Below, piece by piece: positions 9,349-21,090 of a stretch of 64,000 nucleotides of DNA; position 1 is the stretch's first letter, and each line of letters begins with the position of its first letter. Position numbers and translations under genes: made by a program. This DNA is from Erinaceus europaeus (Eukaryota; Chordata; Mammalia; Eulipotyphla; Erinaceidae). The notes beneath the pieces were generated by a model that searched no databases, was not told the DNA's origin, and was given only the letters and a program-made list of their open reading frames with translations. The DNA lies in contig NC_080165.1 of NCBI RefSeq assembly GCF_950295315.1, positions 2,176,158-2,240,157 on the forward strand, in the 5' to 3' direction.

Positions 9349-9720
9349 TGACATCTACCATGTTGTCCCCTCAGGCTATTGCTAGATCCCGCAAGAGTTG
9401 GGACATTCTCTCGGAGAGCCTGTTCCCAGCAATAGTTAGTTGCACTGCTCTGGTTTCTCTTCCCCCTTCTCATTCTCATGAGAGCTATTCCCACAAAAGC
9501 CCTTCTTCTTCTGCCCCTTGCTCTCTTGCCCGCTTTTCACCTCAGTGACGGAAGGGTGTGGCCATAGCAGGAGGCGGCCATTTTGGCTAGCTCCATGTGG
9601 CCCCAGGTGCTGCGTTCCCACCCCAACCTTGAGGTCCCCGTGCCAATAAAGGATTGTGTTCCCTTTCTGCTTCAAACCTTTTTCTGTGTCCCACCACAGC
9701 CACTGCAGCAAGTGAGATGT
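9349..9720 (+). mobile_element. Probable solo LTR, unclassified
   Basis: This moderately GC-rich block starts near TGACATCTACCATGTTGTCCCC. It contains CGGAAGGGTGTGGCC and a correctly placed AATAAA (about 9,645), and ends in CACTGCA. It interrupts L1-like sequence. A similar opening occurs near 12,540. No target-site duplication could be confirmed, so ends and class are uncertain. Confidence 0.4.
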
Positions 9721-9749
9721 ATTTGTTTAAATTTGATTCACTGCTGTCA

Positions 9750-9830
9750 CACCAATTTTTTTTTTACTTTTTATGTAATTATTATTCTTTTATTGGGGAA
9801 ATCATGATTTACATACAAATATTCATGTAA
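9750..9830 (-). mobile_element. Short L1 3'-end scrap
   Basis: The poly-T plus TTTTATTGGGGAAATCATGATTTAC matches the 3' terminus of the L1 piece at 9,092. Only about 80 bp is recognisable. Confidence 0.45.
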
Positions 9831-10317
9831 TTTTTGTTAGAAAGCTTTTAGGACTCCTTTAAGTTTTGGCTTTTGTCTCTTACGTATGAATATTAAAACA
9901 CCTTGCTTTATTGGAAAAGAGAATTATGTGTTCAAAGTGAGTGATCTGTGCCTTTTATATATCAAGCATTTTTAGGCAGCACAATGATATTCCCACTCTT
10001 TGTCAGATTAGACTTATGTGAGAGTTAGTTTGATATAGGGCTGCCATATTGGGGGTTCCTTACATCGGGAGCAATGTTTACTGGCTAATGTAGGTTTATC
10101 CATGGGGTCACCTGTGACTATGAAACTTTCTCCTCTAATTTTTGTAATAGTTCAACAAAAGCAGACAAATTAACGTTACATAAAATGCCACTAAATGTAA
10201 ACTGATAGTTTATTGAAAATCAGTGTTTGTAAAATCCACTGATTGTGGTATAATTGCTAGACAAATATCTTTCTGTTTAACTACCTTATAAACAGAATAA
10301 ATAGGTAAATATATGTG
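9831..10317. other. Unassigned AT-rich DNA
   Basis: Nothing recognisable is seen. Confidence 0.4.
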
Positions 10318-10661
10318 TTGTTTTTCTCCTCCAGGTTTATTGCTGGGTCTCAGTGCCTGCACTATGGATCCACTGCTCCTGAAGGCTATTTTTCCCCTTT
10401 TGTTGCCCTTGTGGCTTTATTGTTGTTGCTGTTTTTATTATTGTTGTTATTGCTGTCACTGTTGAATAGGAGAGAGAAATGGAGAGAGGAGGAGAAGACA
10501 GAGAGGAGGAGAGAAAGACGGACACCTACAGACCTGCTTCACCACTTGAGAAGTGACTCCCCTGCAGGTGGGGAGCCGGGGGCTCGAACAGGGATCCTTA
10601 CTCAAGTCTTTGTGCTTTGTTCCATGCGTATTTAACCCACTGCAATATCACCTGACCCCTA
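10318..10661 (-). mobile_element. SINE with 3' extension
   Basis: The left end has the extension (CTGGGTCTCAGTGCCTGCAC...), then CCCCTTTTGTTGCCCTTG, GTTGTTATTGCTG, GAGAGAAATGGAGAGAGG and GCAGACCTGCTTCACCAC, with the head ending CAATATCACCTGACCCC. Minus-strand tRNA-derived SINE. Confidence 0.9.
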
Positions 10662-10920
10662 ATAGGTACTTTTTCTTAGATGAACCCCATAACAGAAGTA
10701 AAAAAATAAGGCAAAAAGTGTGTGTTAAACTTAGAGAGATGGTCTTTGGTGAGCTTTGTTGGAAAACAGCAATAACAACTCCTGACAACTTGTGGAAGAC
10801 TAAGACTATAACAGAAGAATGCAGAAGACACGGAAAACACAGTCTGGAGCCTTTGCCCAAGTAAATGCTGTCTGAGAATGAGCTGTTAGTCTTTTTGATG
10901 GAGGAGGTCTAGTGAGCAAA

Positions 10921-11079
10921 TATCTGGAATCAGTTACTGGTGTAGTGTCTCCTCCAGCTAACTTGCAACACAATATCTGGAATCAGTAACTGGTGTAGTG
11001 TCTCCTCCGGCTAACTTGCAACACAATATCTCGAATCGGTAACTGGTGTAGTGTCTCCTCCAGCTAACTTGCAACACAA
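10921..11079. repeat. Minisatellite, 3 x 53 bp
   Basis: TATCTGGAATCAG starts at 10,921, 10,974 and 11,027 (third copy TATCTCGAATCGG), exactly 53 bp apart. Units share GTGTAGTGTCTCCTCC. No coding frame is kept across the array. Confidence 0.95.
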
Positions 11080-11870
11080 TGCCAAGAGCCAGTAGCCTCC
11101 ATAGAAGCCTCTGATAAGATACGGGCCTTATGCTTTTGTATTTTTATTTCACTTTTAATGGAATCTAGGAAATTGCTTGGAAAAGAGGAAAGACCAGGCT
11201 TTTATACTTATTTCTTGAAACTGAAAGCATCATGGTTACTGGCATCATTAATGAATACAATTTACTCACAATACTTCTGTTCTAATGATGACATTGATCA
11301 TTTTAATTGAAGTTGGAAGTGGAACCAGTGGTTCTGAGTTAGGTCAGAAAAAGCTTCAGACTTCCAAATACTCCTGGAGCTAGTACATTACCCTCAGCCC
11401 CCCACATCCTGCTCTTACTCCCAGACTACTGTGGCCTGCTCTCAGAGAACACAGTATTGCTAACAGGTGCAGGATATCATTGAAAATTATACAAAAATAG
11501 TAAATAAAACATGCTGATACTCTATGCATGTAAAATTCACCTGCCCCAGCAAGAAAACATACTGATTGTAAATCAGAACATCATTTGTTAGATCCTCAAA
11601 CTGTAAATGTTGAAGACAGGTGCACAACCTTTGGGCACCTGATTGCAATTGACAGTTATCTAAAATAGCATAAAATGTGGTAGAAATTTACAAATCACAA
11701 GTTCTCCACATTTCCTTTGCAGCTCTCAAGTCTTTACATGGTGTGTCCATAGCAAGCAAAAATATCATAGTCATTAAAATGTGCTGTGGAGACTTCTGGA
11801 GATGGTCAGGTCATGCTCCTGATATAATAGGAAAAAAATTAAAAATAGCTTGAAAACTCAACAAAATCCA
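11080..11870. other. Unassigned intergenic DNA
   Basis: No long frame or clear repeat. Confidence 0.4.
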
Positions 11871-11874
11871 ACCA

Positions 11875-12190
11875 GGATGTCTCCGAAAACCAAGCCACAG
11901 CTACTAAGTTGCAGACACTACTAGGATTTTATAATAACTTTCCTGGGCAGACAACCTCACCAATGTGTCCTGGAACCCCACCTCCCCAGAGCCCTGCCCC
12001 ACTAGGGAAAAACAGAGACAGGGTGTGGGTGTGGGTCCACCTGCCAACACCCATGTCCAATGGAGCAACAATCACAGAAGTCAGACCTCCCACTTTCTGC
12101 TCCCCATAATGATCCTGGGTCCATACTCCTAGTAGGGGATAAATGATATGGGGAAGATGACCAGATGTTTCTGAACTCCAGTTCCATCAA
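11875..12190 (+). mobile_element. Old L1 3'-UTR fragment
   Basis: CAATGTGTCCTGGAACCCCAC...AGCCCTGCCCCACTAGGGAAA...CCATGTCCAATGGAGCAACAATCACAGAAG...GATCCTGGGTCCATACTCC matches, with many substitutions, the 3' UTR of L1-A (27,955-28,130). Confidence 0.75.
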
Positions 12191-12194
12191 TACC

Positions 12195-12335
12195 TAGAGA
12201 GAGAAGAAGACCAGGGAGGAGGAGGAGAAAGAAGAAAGAGGAAGATGATGATGGGAAAAGGGAAGGAAAAGGAGGAGAAGGAGGAAGAAGAAGAAGGAGG
12301 AGGAGGAGGAGGAAGAGAAGGAGAAAGAGAATCTA
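12195..12335. repeat. Purine-rich (GGA/GAA)n tract
   Basis: This is a GGAGGAGGAGAAGAA-type run directly following the old L1 3' UTR and probably replaces its polyA tail. Confidence 0.85.
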
Positions 12336-12599
12336 CCTGTGAAAGCTCATGAGTTAGAATGCTATTACATTGTCATTAATAAAAGTAGATTTATCTATAA
12401 TTTTTACAATATAATAATAATTTTTAGAATGTTTATAAATGTGCTGTGTCATGTCACTAGTAGTAGACCCAGATGCCTCCTTTAGGATGTGTAGAGTAGG
12501 GCATTCTCATCGGTGCATGCTGGGAAATTGTGCAGATGCGGTCACATCTGCCATGTTGTCCCTTCAGTTAAGCAATATCAAATTCCTAGTGATGGTAAA

Positions 12600-14039
12600 A
12601 TTATAAACAGCTAGAAATTTCATTCCTTTTCTATCAGGAATTTTGATGGAACTGTAGCCTATATACCATATGTTCATGGTCTGTTTTCAAATATTCTATG
12701 CATACATATGTACATATATGTGAATGAATTGCTTTGACATCAATCCACATATATAAAATGAATTATTTTTATTATTAGAGGCATCCTTTTTCCTTGGTGT
12801 TTCAGAAAGACTTTCCTCATGCTTATGAAAGCAGACATTGTTGACACCTTCTGCTTGTACTTACAACTCAGTCTCACAGGGCTCAACAGCTATGCAATTT
12901 ACCATAGCCATAATATTTTATTTCATACTTAAACATGCACCTTCTTCACTATTGATTGGATTGGCTGAAGAATCAATCTAAAGAATCCTTTTAAGTGTCA
13001 GATATGCTATTATTTCTTAAATACGTGTTTGGGAGTTCAGAAGACAGCATAATGGTTCTGTAAAAGACTCTTATACCTAAAGCTCTAAGCTCTCAGGTTC
13101 AGTTACCAGCACCACCAGAAGCTAGAGCTCAGTAGGGCTCCTGTGTTTCTCCCTGTATTAAATATTCAATAAATAAATAAATGAATAAACAGATTAGTGT
13201 TTGGACTTCATATCTTTTTGCATATAACAAAAACTACATGTTATATTTAAGTTACATGAAAAGAGTTACATTATTGCACACTTTAGGTAGGTAAATTTTG
13301 GTACATTTGGACTTCCAGTGTTGACAAAGTTTTGCATTTGTATGATTTAAAAAATAAATCAGATTTCTTAGACCACAGGCTGAGCATTCCTAGAATTCAA
13401 GTTCCTTATTATTTCCCCTTTTCATTGCTTACTTTGATGCATGGTTACAATAACTTCTTATCAGTTCTCCCTGTGCTTTTAATACTTGTTTGAACAATGG
13501 TAAATGAAGCTGTTATATCCCTGTGGCCAGGCACATTGATTGGGTATAATGTGTCTTCCATAAATATTTGTTTATTAAATAGGTATATAGTCAATCTATA
13601 GTCTTAAATATCTTACCTAGTTATTATCAACATCCTAGGTAAATTCCATGATTGATTTCCTGATATTTAATTAGGATTATCTTCTGACTCTCATACTCTA
13701 GTCTCCCATATCTTGTATATTTCCATTTGTAAACATGACAAATGTCAAGAAGTTAGAAGGGCAAAATTCATAAATACGTTTCATGAACTCAGTATGAGAT
13801 TCCTGGGAATCTAATCAGTGACCTTTACTGAACTCAGTGACTTTGTGTAGTATGAAATCAGACGTAGTCTACAAAAATGTAAAGTAAACAGCCCAACTAG
13901 AACTGATGGATAGCTAAATACTAGGCAGAGAAAATTAGATATTGTAAGAGTTAGTCTTCTAAATCAGATGCAGACCTCAATAGGCAGTTCCTTTTCAGTT
14001 TATATGTTTATAGGAAGGTTTAAAAAATATTGTCATTTA
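12600..14039. other. Mostly unassigned AT-rich DNA; SINE-like patch at about 13,030-13,190
   Basis: The patch GGGAGTTCAGAAGACAGCATAATGG...CTCAGGTTCAGTTACCAGCACC followed by AATAAATAAATAA looks like a diverged copy of the second tRNA-type SINE family (compare 33,101). The rest shows nothing recognisable. Confidence 0.4.
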
Positions 14040-14545
14040 AACAACAATACAAAAAGACCTTTAAAAAGTCTGTAAGTTCCAATGCAACCAGAGACACCAT
14101 GCCATGTTTCACCAGGACTGTATCCCGAGATGCCAGTCCTGAGACGTTAAAGCTCCAGCTCCAATACTCTGCCACCAAGTTGCAGATGCTGCCATGACAC
14201 CAACCTGACTTCCCTGGGCAGACAAATTCACCCATGTGTCCTGGAACCTCCCCTCCCCAGAGCCCTGCCCCACTAGGGAAAGACAGAGATAGGCTGAGGG
14301 TGTGGACCCACCTGCCAATACCCATGTCCAGTGGAGAAGCAATGACAGAAGCCAGAACTCCCACCTTCTGCTCCCCATAAAGAATTTTAATCCATACTGC
14401 CAGAGAGATAAGAATAGGGACGCTTCCAATAGAGGGGATGGGATATGGAACTCTGATGTTGGGAACTGTGTAGAATTATATTCTTTTATCAGGATCTTCT
14501 TAATCATTATCATCACTAATAGAAATAAACAAATAAATATTATGT
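14040..14545 (+). mobile_element. 5'-truncated L1 3' UTR
   Basis: CAAGTTGCAGATGCTGCC...CCATGTGTCCTGGAACC...CCACTAGGGAAAGACAGAGA...CCCATGTCCAGTGGAGAAGCAATGACAGAAGCC and the terminal AATAAACAAATAAAT match the end of L1-A in order. Non-coding. Confidence 0.8.
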
Positions 14546-14689
14546 AAGTTCTTTTGAATTTAATAAAATTTCTGTGTCTCTCCCTTCAAATTAGTAACTA
14601 TCATGAAATCATTTATTGTCTTAGCTCACTTTTCAATATATGGTGTATTTTTACATTTTCCCCTCCCCCTATTTTTACATTTTTAACTT

Positions 14690-14892
14690 TACTTCTTTAA
14701 TTGGTAAGACAGGAAGATATTGAGAAGGGGAAAATAGTGAACAAGCCAGAGAAAGGAAGACAGAGGGACAGAGAGACACCTGCAGCACTGCTTCAGCACT
14801 TATGACACTTACAGGTGAGGACCAGGGGCTGAACCTGGGTCCTTGTGCATGATAACATACACTTAACCGGGGTTACCACTGCCTGTTACCCT
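14690..14892 (-). mobile_element. SINE, diverged
   Basis: The minus-strand copy runs from the T-rich tail through GACAGAGGGACAGAGAGACACCTGCAG and the head with CCTGGGTCCTTGTGCATGATAACA, and ends near GTTACCACTGCCTG. Confidence 0.75.
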
Positions 14893-16230
14893 AAAGACAT
14901 GCTCTTAAAAACATTACTAGAGAGACTGCGGGAGCAAAGTCAGGCCTGCTGTAGGGCACAGTTCCAACAGGCTAGGGCTGACTGCAAAGTGGGGAGTCCT
15001 GGACAAACTGAAGCTATTTTCATTTACACTGATAATTTAAAGACTTATTGGCTATATTGGATATTCACAAATAATACCTGGGAACAATAAAAGGAGATCC
15101 CTGGGGGAAGTACATTGTGACAACAATTATGGCAGTGAGTGTGACAAGGCTAAAAATGGCCTAAGAGTAGAAGCTGCTGTACCCATTGGGAGGCTTTCAG
15201 AAAAAGAGCTACTTGTCACCAATACAGCTTCTCAATTACCTGGACTCAGACCAAAAGCCAGAACTATAGGTGGCCTGTAGCATGAGTGGAAAACTGTGAT
15301 CTCTATGTAAATATAAAGAGGCCCTATTCTTACCCTCACCCACAGAAAGTTAGCAAAATTTCGTTAGCTGAAAGTCAGTGAACTTTCATATATGCAAAGG
15401 TTGACCAGAAGAGAGTCCCCATGGTGTATGCTTGCTTTACAGCAGATTTCTTTAGGTGGACAGCCTACTATGGTCTAGTTAGACCCATCCAAGAATGGGT
15501 TAAGAAGAAAAGCTATCAGATTTAGCTCCAGAGATAAATATTTATTAAGACAGAAGGTCAGAATAGGGAGATGGTAAAACACAGATGCTCATTTCAAGGG
15601 AACTTTAAAGGGAAAATGTAGACTATTCCTGACCAAGTAAACTTTCAAGGGTAGATTTAGACAACCCCAGACCCAAGAAACTTTCAAAGGGAGATCAGAA
15701 TGACCCAGACCTAGGGAACTTTCTAAGGAAAACATACCTATAATAACAATAATGTTGTTTAAGTTTATTTCTGATGTCAATAAAAACAATTATACATGAT
15801 GTCATCTGTATCCTTGATGTTAGTGAAAATAATCTTACATAATGTCAACTATATCCAGGCAAAACATATTTAAATAATAAACCTGTGCAGACAGAGGGCA
15901 GAGACACCTCTCTCCTGCACTAGAAGTAGCTGATGTGACTCTCACTCATTCATCTCACAAACTCCCCCTTTCCTTCAGGGACTCTGAATTACTTTCACCA
16001 AGGCCGGCTCTCAGCAGAGAGATGTTAGTTTGTAGCATATTTGCTGGCAGCTGGGCAATATTGCTCAGTGATAGATGCTTGCAGAATATTTTCATCCTCT
16101 ACTTAGACCCCTATCCTTCCTCATACACCAGGAACCAATGCTCTCTTCACTCACTGCTATTCTTCATCATCTTGGACTTATGAAAATTCCCCATTCTCCC
16201 TGTTTTTTTACACTTCTTAGTGAGATTGTG
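14893..16230. other. Unassigned DNA with imperfect ~45-bp repeats at 15,590-15,735
   Basis: Around 15,590-15,735 a block with GACCCAGACCTAGGGAACTTTC-like sequence recurs three to four times imperfectly. A short frame near 15,000-15,090 faintly recalls an ERV-L RNase H (TDN motif), but this is too weak to call. Confidence 0.3.

Positions 16231-16233
<3 letters not shown>

Positions 16234-16272
<39 letters not shown>
16234..16272. repeat. (GT)n microsatellite
   Basis: About 19 GT dinucleotides without interruption. Confidence 0.97.
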
Positions 16273-16275
<3 letters not shown>

Positions 16276-17120
16276 ACTTTATTTCCTTGCCTTATCTCAC
16301 TTAACTTGATTCCATCACAATCCATCTGAGATGAGGCAGAAGAAATAAATTCATCATCTTTAACAGATGAGTAGTATTCTATTGTGTACATATACCATCA
16401 CTCCCTTAGTCACTCATGTCTAGTTGGACATTTGGGTTGCTTTCAAATTTGGGCTATTACAAACTATACTGCTATGAACATTGGTGTACACAGGTCTCTT
16501 TGGACAAAGGTCTTTGTTTACTTTTGATAAACCTTCAAGAGAGAATTGCTGGGATCCTCAGTGCTGGAACACCCATTTGAGTTTACTTTTTACCATATGC
16601 AAGGAACCAAATTTCAAGTACCCACCTTCAGGAGGAACATTACAGGGGTAAACCAAGGCTTTGACTATCTTTTTATCCCTCTTTCCCCCTATCCTCCTTT
16701 CTCTTCTATCCATTTCTCTCTGTTCATCAAATGAAAGGAAATCATTTTTTTCTTTTTTTTTTTTTCTTAATAGCCTCTGCAGTGGATTCAAATTGCAAGC
16801 ACTGAGCCCCAGTGATAATGGAGGTGGAAAAAAGACAAGAACACAAAGGGTTCCTAGTTTATAGCCTGGGTTCATTCCTAGTGTTGTGAGAAGTCTCTAA
16901 CTGTGTTGCACAGGGTTTTCCACTTTGTTTTTACCAGCACTGCAGGAGGGCTGCTTTTTCCCACATTCTTATGAACACTTGTAGCTGTCCTTTCTAGTCT
17001 ATGACTTTCTCAAAGGTATAAAATGCTGGCACATTGTTGTGTTTCTCTGATTATAGATGACTTTGAGTATTTTTTGCATATATATGTTGACTCTGTGGAA
17101 CCTTTATGTAGTGTTTATTT
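16273..17120 (-). mobile_element. Old L1 ORF2 3'-region fragment, split by a SINE
   Basis: On the minus strand this aligns in order with the last part of L1-A ORF2 (about 26,650-27,160): the [12 protein letters not shown] codons near 16,370, the ICSPMFIA-like region near 16,470, and the [12 protein letters not shown] region near 17,040. Many stops and indels are present. About 16,603-16,868 is foreign SINE sequence. Confidence 0.7.
16603..16868 (+). mobile_element. 5'-truncated SINE with 3' extension, inside an old L1
   Basis: It carries CACCTTCAGGAGGAACATTACAGG, a CT-rich stretch, poly-T and the extension GCAGTGGATTCAAATTGCAAGCACTGAGCCCCAG, the latter shared with the SINE at 1,302. L1 homology resumes on both sides. 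Confidence 0.6.
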
Positions 17121-17129
17121 TGTCCAGAT

Positions 17130-18075
17130 CCTCCCTTTATTTTTTATTTTATTTATTTGTTTATTTATTTATAAAAAGGAAACATTGACAAAAACATAGG
17201 ATCAGAGGGGTACAACTCCACACAGTTCCCACCACAGAATATCATATCCCATCCCCTCCCCTGATAGCTTTCCTATTCTTTATCCCTCTGGGAGTATGGA
17301 CCCAAGGTCATTGTGGGATGCAGAAGGTGGAAGGTCTGGCTTCTATAATTGCTTCCCCGCTGAACATGGGCATTGACTGGTCGATCCATAATCCCAGTCT
17401 GCCTCTCTCTTTCCCTAGTGGGGCAGGGCTCTGGGGAAGTGGAGCTCCAGGATATATTGGTGGGGTTTTCTGTCCAGGGAAGTTTGGTTGGCATCATGCT
17501 AGCATCTGGAACCTGGTGGCTGAAAAGAAAGTTAATATATAAAGTCAGACAAATTGTTGATCACTCATGAACTTAAAGGCTGAAATAGTACAGATGAAGA
17601 GTTGGGGGGTCCTCCATTGTGTAGACAGCTAGTAGGCATATTTTAGTTCTATTCCAAAAGACCTGTGGCTATACTGTTTTTTTTTTTCTTCTTTCCCCTG
17701 AGCCTGAAATCTGATGTGCAGGTGGATCTAAGTTATTGTCTGTGGAGATGATGTCATGGCTAGAAAAGGAACAGAAAGCTGGATCAGAGAAGAGAGTAAC
17801 TCCTTAATATGGGAAATGTGTATAAATATTGTTCACTGTAAACCCCATCAATTTGATGTGATCTGGGTACCATATTCAGCTTAGGAGCCTGTGTGACCTC
17901 TGCATCTTTGTAGATCTGAGCTCACATTCTGTGGTCATGAATAGGAACGTTCCATGCTGTCCCAGTATTGACCCATCTTCCTCAGGTATAGCATAGAGTT
18001 AAGTATAGTTTCTAGCCCTTTGTCTTATGTATGGCAGGCAACTTTCTCCTTTAAGGGTCTCTGTTTTGGTGATCA
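17130..18075 (-). mobile_element. L1 3'-UTR fragment, long and older
   Basis: The T-rich tail ATTTATTTATAAAAAGGAAACATTGACAAAAACATAGGATC is at the left. AGAAGGTGGAAGGTCTGGCTTCT, the reverse complement of the shared L1 3' motif, follows, then about 500 bp of additional non-coding sequence (AGCTGGATCAGAGAAGAGAG...). It belongs to a different L1 subfamily from L1-A/B/C. Confidence 0.7.
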
Positions 18076-18084
18076 AAGTTACCT

Positions 18085-18435
18085 GGTCTGGAAGAAAAAC
18101 AGTCACACAGACCAGTAGAATAGAACTGAAATCTCAGGAAGAAGCATCCACACCTGCACATAAATAATTTTTGACATGGCAGCCCAAAACATTGAGTCAA
18201 GAAAGAGCCTTCTCATCAACAGATGGAGTTGGGGCAACTGTTTTGAGAGATACAGAGAAACTCAGCCAACAGATTTTTACTACTTAAGTAATAAACTCCA
18301 AATGGACCAAAATTTTTGGTGTTAGGCCAGAAACCATCCAATTGCTTGAGGAAAACATTGGCTGGTCACTTTTTAATGTGAGCTTCAGATTCATCTTCAA
18401 AGGCTCAGATCCAACTAAAAGGAGATAAAAGTAAA
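18085..18435 (+). mobile_element. Old L1 ORF2 fragment
   Basis: The plus-strand sequence corresponds to L1-A about 26,040-26,360 (CACACAGACCAGT.GAAYAGAA; CTCCAAATGGACCAAA; AGGAAAACATTGG). It has several frameshifts and stops. Homology picks up again at about 18,690 after an inserted L1 3' end. Confidence 0.7.
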
Positions 18436-18690
18436 AAATGGATCTACCTGCCAATGCCCCTGTTCAGTGGGGAAGCAATTACAGAAGCCAGACCTTCCAC
18501 CTTCTGTACCCCACTATGATCCTGGGTCCATACTCCCAGAGGGATAAAAAATAGGGAAGCTATTAGGGAAGGATTCTGGATATATAGCTCTGGAGTGGGC
18601 ATCATGTGGAAATGCACCCCTCTTATCCTATAGGCTTGTTAATATTTCCATTTTATAAATAAAATAAAAAATAATAAAAGAAAATGAAAG
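18436..18690 (+). mobile_element. Short L1 3' end inserted in an older L1
   Basis: GGATCTACCTGCCAATGCCC...CAGTGGGGAAGCAATTACAGAAGCCAGACC...CCAGAGGGATAAAAAATAGG and the A-rich end (AATAAAATAAAAAATAATAAAAG) are the L1 3' terminus. ORF2-like sequence flanks both sides. Confidence 0.75.
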
Positions 18691-18850
18691 ACAACAACAA
18701 CAATGGAACTATAAAAAACTGAACTTCTGCAAAGCAGCAGAAACTATAATCAAAAGAATAAAATTAATAGATGCTCTCAGTTACAATCTTTTCAAACTCT
18801 AAGTGAAAGGAATTGGTCAAAATAGTTTCAAAGTAGTAGATTGATTAGGT
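18691..18850 (+). mobile_element. Continuation of old L1 ORF2 fragment
   Basis: AAACTGAACTTCTGCAAAGCAGCAGAAACTAT matches the KLKSFC-type segment of ORF2 (L1-A about 26,410) and continues the piece at 18,085. Confidence 0.65.
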
Positions 18851-19330
18851 ATTGCAATATCTTCTGTATTTCATTTTCTTGGTTAATCACTACCAACTAT
18901 ATTGTCAGGAATCTGCTAGCCTCCAGCCGCAAACCATAACATGACATAGTTATCTCCTGCCTGTATTTCCAAACTCTCTTTCATAGGCTGTCTATCACTA
19001 TATGCTGCCCACACATTGATTAATATTTTAATTGAATTTTCATGAACATATGCTCTATTATTCGAACAGCTCTGGCCACTTCCTGTCTGTAACGTGTGAC
19101 TCACCTCACTAACATATTATTTGCTTGTTCCCTGCTGGAATCTGAATTACAAGGACATACTTAGGAGGATCTGACAAGAATCAGCTACTAAAGTAGTAAT
19201 GTATTGCCTTCTTTGTCCATTTTCTGCTTCTAATTTTTTCAGCTACAAATGTTTTTAAGTTGTAGCTCTAGACGTAATGTTGACATTTTATTGAATAAAT
19301 ACCTTATTTGTTACTGGAAGAAATAATTTC
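18851..19330. other. Unassigned DNA
   Basis: Nothing recognisable; no frame with a domain. Confidence 0.4.
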
Positions 19331-19334
19331 AGTG

Positions 19335-19665
19335 AAGAGGCAATGGTATGGTCACTAACATGGTCACATTTCACTGTGCAAGGGCCTTCTTACTTGATAC
19401 TCCCAGATCCCACCCACAACGAGCAAGCTTGTGCAGAACTATGTCAGCTGTGCTGCAGGTGTCTTTCTGTCTCCCTCTATCTGCAGTCTTAATTTTTCTT
19501 TCTCTCTATTAAAAAAAAAAAAAAAACAGGAGAAAAAGGGGGAAAATGGTCTCCCAGAGCAATGTACTTGTATAAACACTGCACTCTGACACTAATGCAG
19601 GTGGGAAAAAAAAAGGAGGAGAAGTAGAAGGAGAAGGGAGGGGACAGAGAACAGAACAAGAAGCG
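19335..19665 (+). mobile_element. Diverged SINE with 3' extension
   Basis: A degraded head, GCTGCAGGTGTCTTTCTGTCTCCC, TTTCTCTCTATTAAAAAAA, and the extension TCTCCCAGAGCAATG...CACTAATGCAGGTGGG are followed by a purine tail. Confidence 0.6.
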
Positions 19666-19804
19666 AAAAAGAAAAAACTAGTCTTGGGGTTTTGTTTATG
19701 TCATTTCCAGTCCAATAGTGTGTTAAATGAAGCTCAGTAAATAGAACAGAAGTTGAGATTTCACATTGAAAAATAAAAGAGGGTGGTGGTCGATACAATT
19801 ATAC

Positions 19805-20280
19805 TTTTTAATTTTATATTTATTTATAAAAAGGAAACACTGACAAAACCATAGGATCAGAGGGCTGCAACTCCACACAATTACCACCACCAGATCTCCG
19901 TATCCCATCCCCTCCCCTGACAGCTTTCCTATTCTCTATCCCTCTGGGAGCATGGACCCAGGGTCATTGTGGGATGCAGAAGGTGGAAGGTCTGGCTTCT
20001 GTAATTGCTTCCCCGCTGAACATGGGCATAGACTGGTCCATCCATACTCCCAACCTGTCTCTCTTTCCCTAGGAAAAGCCCTAGGGGCAGGGCTCTGGGG
20101 AAAAGGGGCTCCATTAAAGCCAAACAAATTGTTGACTAATCATGCACCTAAAGGCTAAAATATTGCAGATGAAGATTTGGGGTCTCCATTTTGAAGAAAG
20201 CTAGTAGGTCCATTTTAGTTATATTCCAAAGGGGCCATAACTATACTAGTTTTTTTTTTTTTTCTGAGCCTGACAATTAT
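19805..20280 (-). mobile_element. 5'-truncated L1 3' UTR
   Basis: It starts TTTATATTTATTTATAAAAAGGAAACACTGACAAAACC and continues with the shared GGATGCAGAAGGTGGAAGGTCTGGCTTC block. It matches the piece at 17,130 and, more distantly, L1-A. Confidence 0.8.
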
Positions 20281-21076
20281 AGTCTCTGATTACCTAAGTT
20301 AGCATTGAACTTGAGGAATGTTGCAAAGGTGTTACCTGGTGCTGATATTATCATCAACACTGGGTGTCACTGACAGAAACCTTTGTACAGCACTCTCCTA
20401 ACTGCAATTTCAGAAGTCAGAATTTATATACATAGTTATTTGGAGAATGAAAAAAATAAGATAGTCTTTTGTCCATTAACTGAGAGATTCAATGAAAAGA
20501 AGCAAATTTATCCAACACTTACAAAATGACTTAGGATATGTAAAAGGGAATATATTTAAAAGATAACCAAATAGTAATAGCATAGATTCAACTGGAAGTA
20601 TGGATTCTACTGGATTGACTAAGGAATGTGCACTTAATTCTAAACTGTTTCATATAAAATATTAATCTATAAAGAATGTGACACAATTGCACATTGTTAT
20701 AGAGTGGTTATCCCTTATATTTTTGAAGGTAATGCTATTTTGAAACCTGTCTACTTTAATTTTTAAAGTATAGAATTGCAAAACAAAACAACAATAACAA
20801 AAAAACAGACACAGAAGAAGTAAAAAAAGATCTGTCACTTTGTGAGACCCATGGTGGTTATCCCTGGAGAGCAGGGCACACACCTTTGGCAGGAGGTGCA
20901 GGGTAGGACTGACTAACTGTGCCCAGTAATAGTGTAATTTTGTAAACAATTGCTAAATTACTAATGCATTTTAACCTCTAAAGCTATGATATAAAGAGTG
21001 ATTTTATTTATTTATTTTTGTATTTTTCTGGTAACTTTATATTTTTAGTTGACCATTATGTACAAAACGGTCTTAG
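20281..21076. other. Unassigned AT-rich DNA
   Basis: No frame or repeat of note; this is the pre-insertion flank of L1-A. Confidence 0.4.
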
Positions 21077-21090
21077 AAATACCCCTTTAC
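21077..21090. repeat. L1-A target-site duplication, left copy
   Basis: AAATACCCCTTTAC, identical to 28,265-28,278. Confidence 0.93.

Noticed and set aside
14893..15110. Possible ERV-L-type RNase H remnant
   Set aside because: Only a TDN-like triplet and a few Trp/Leu residues resemble it; stops throughout and no supporting LTR.
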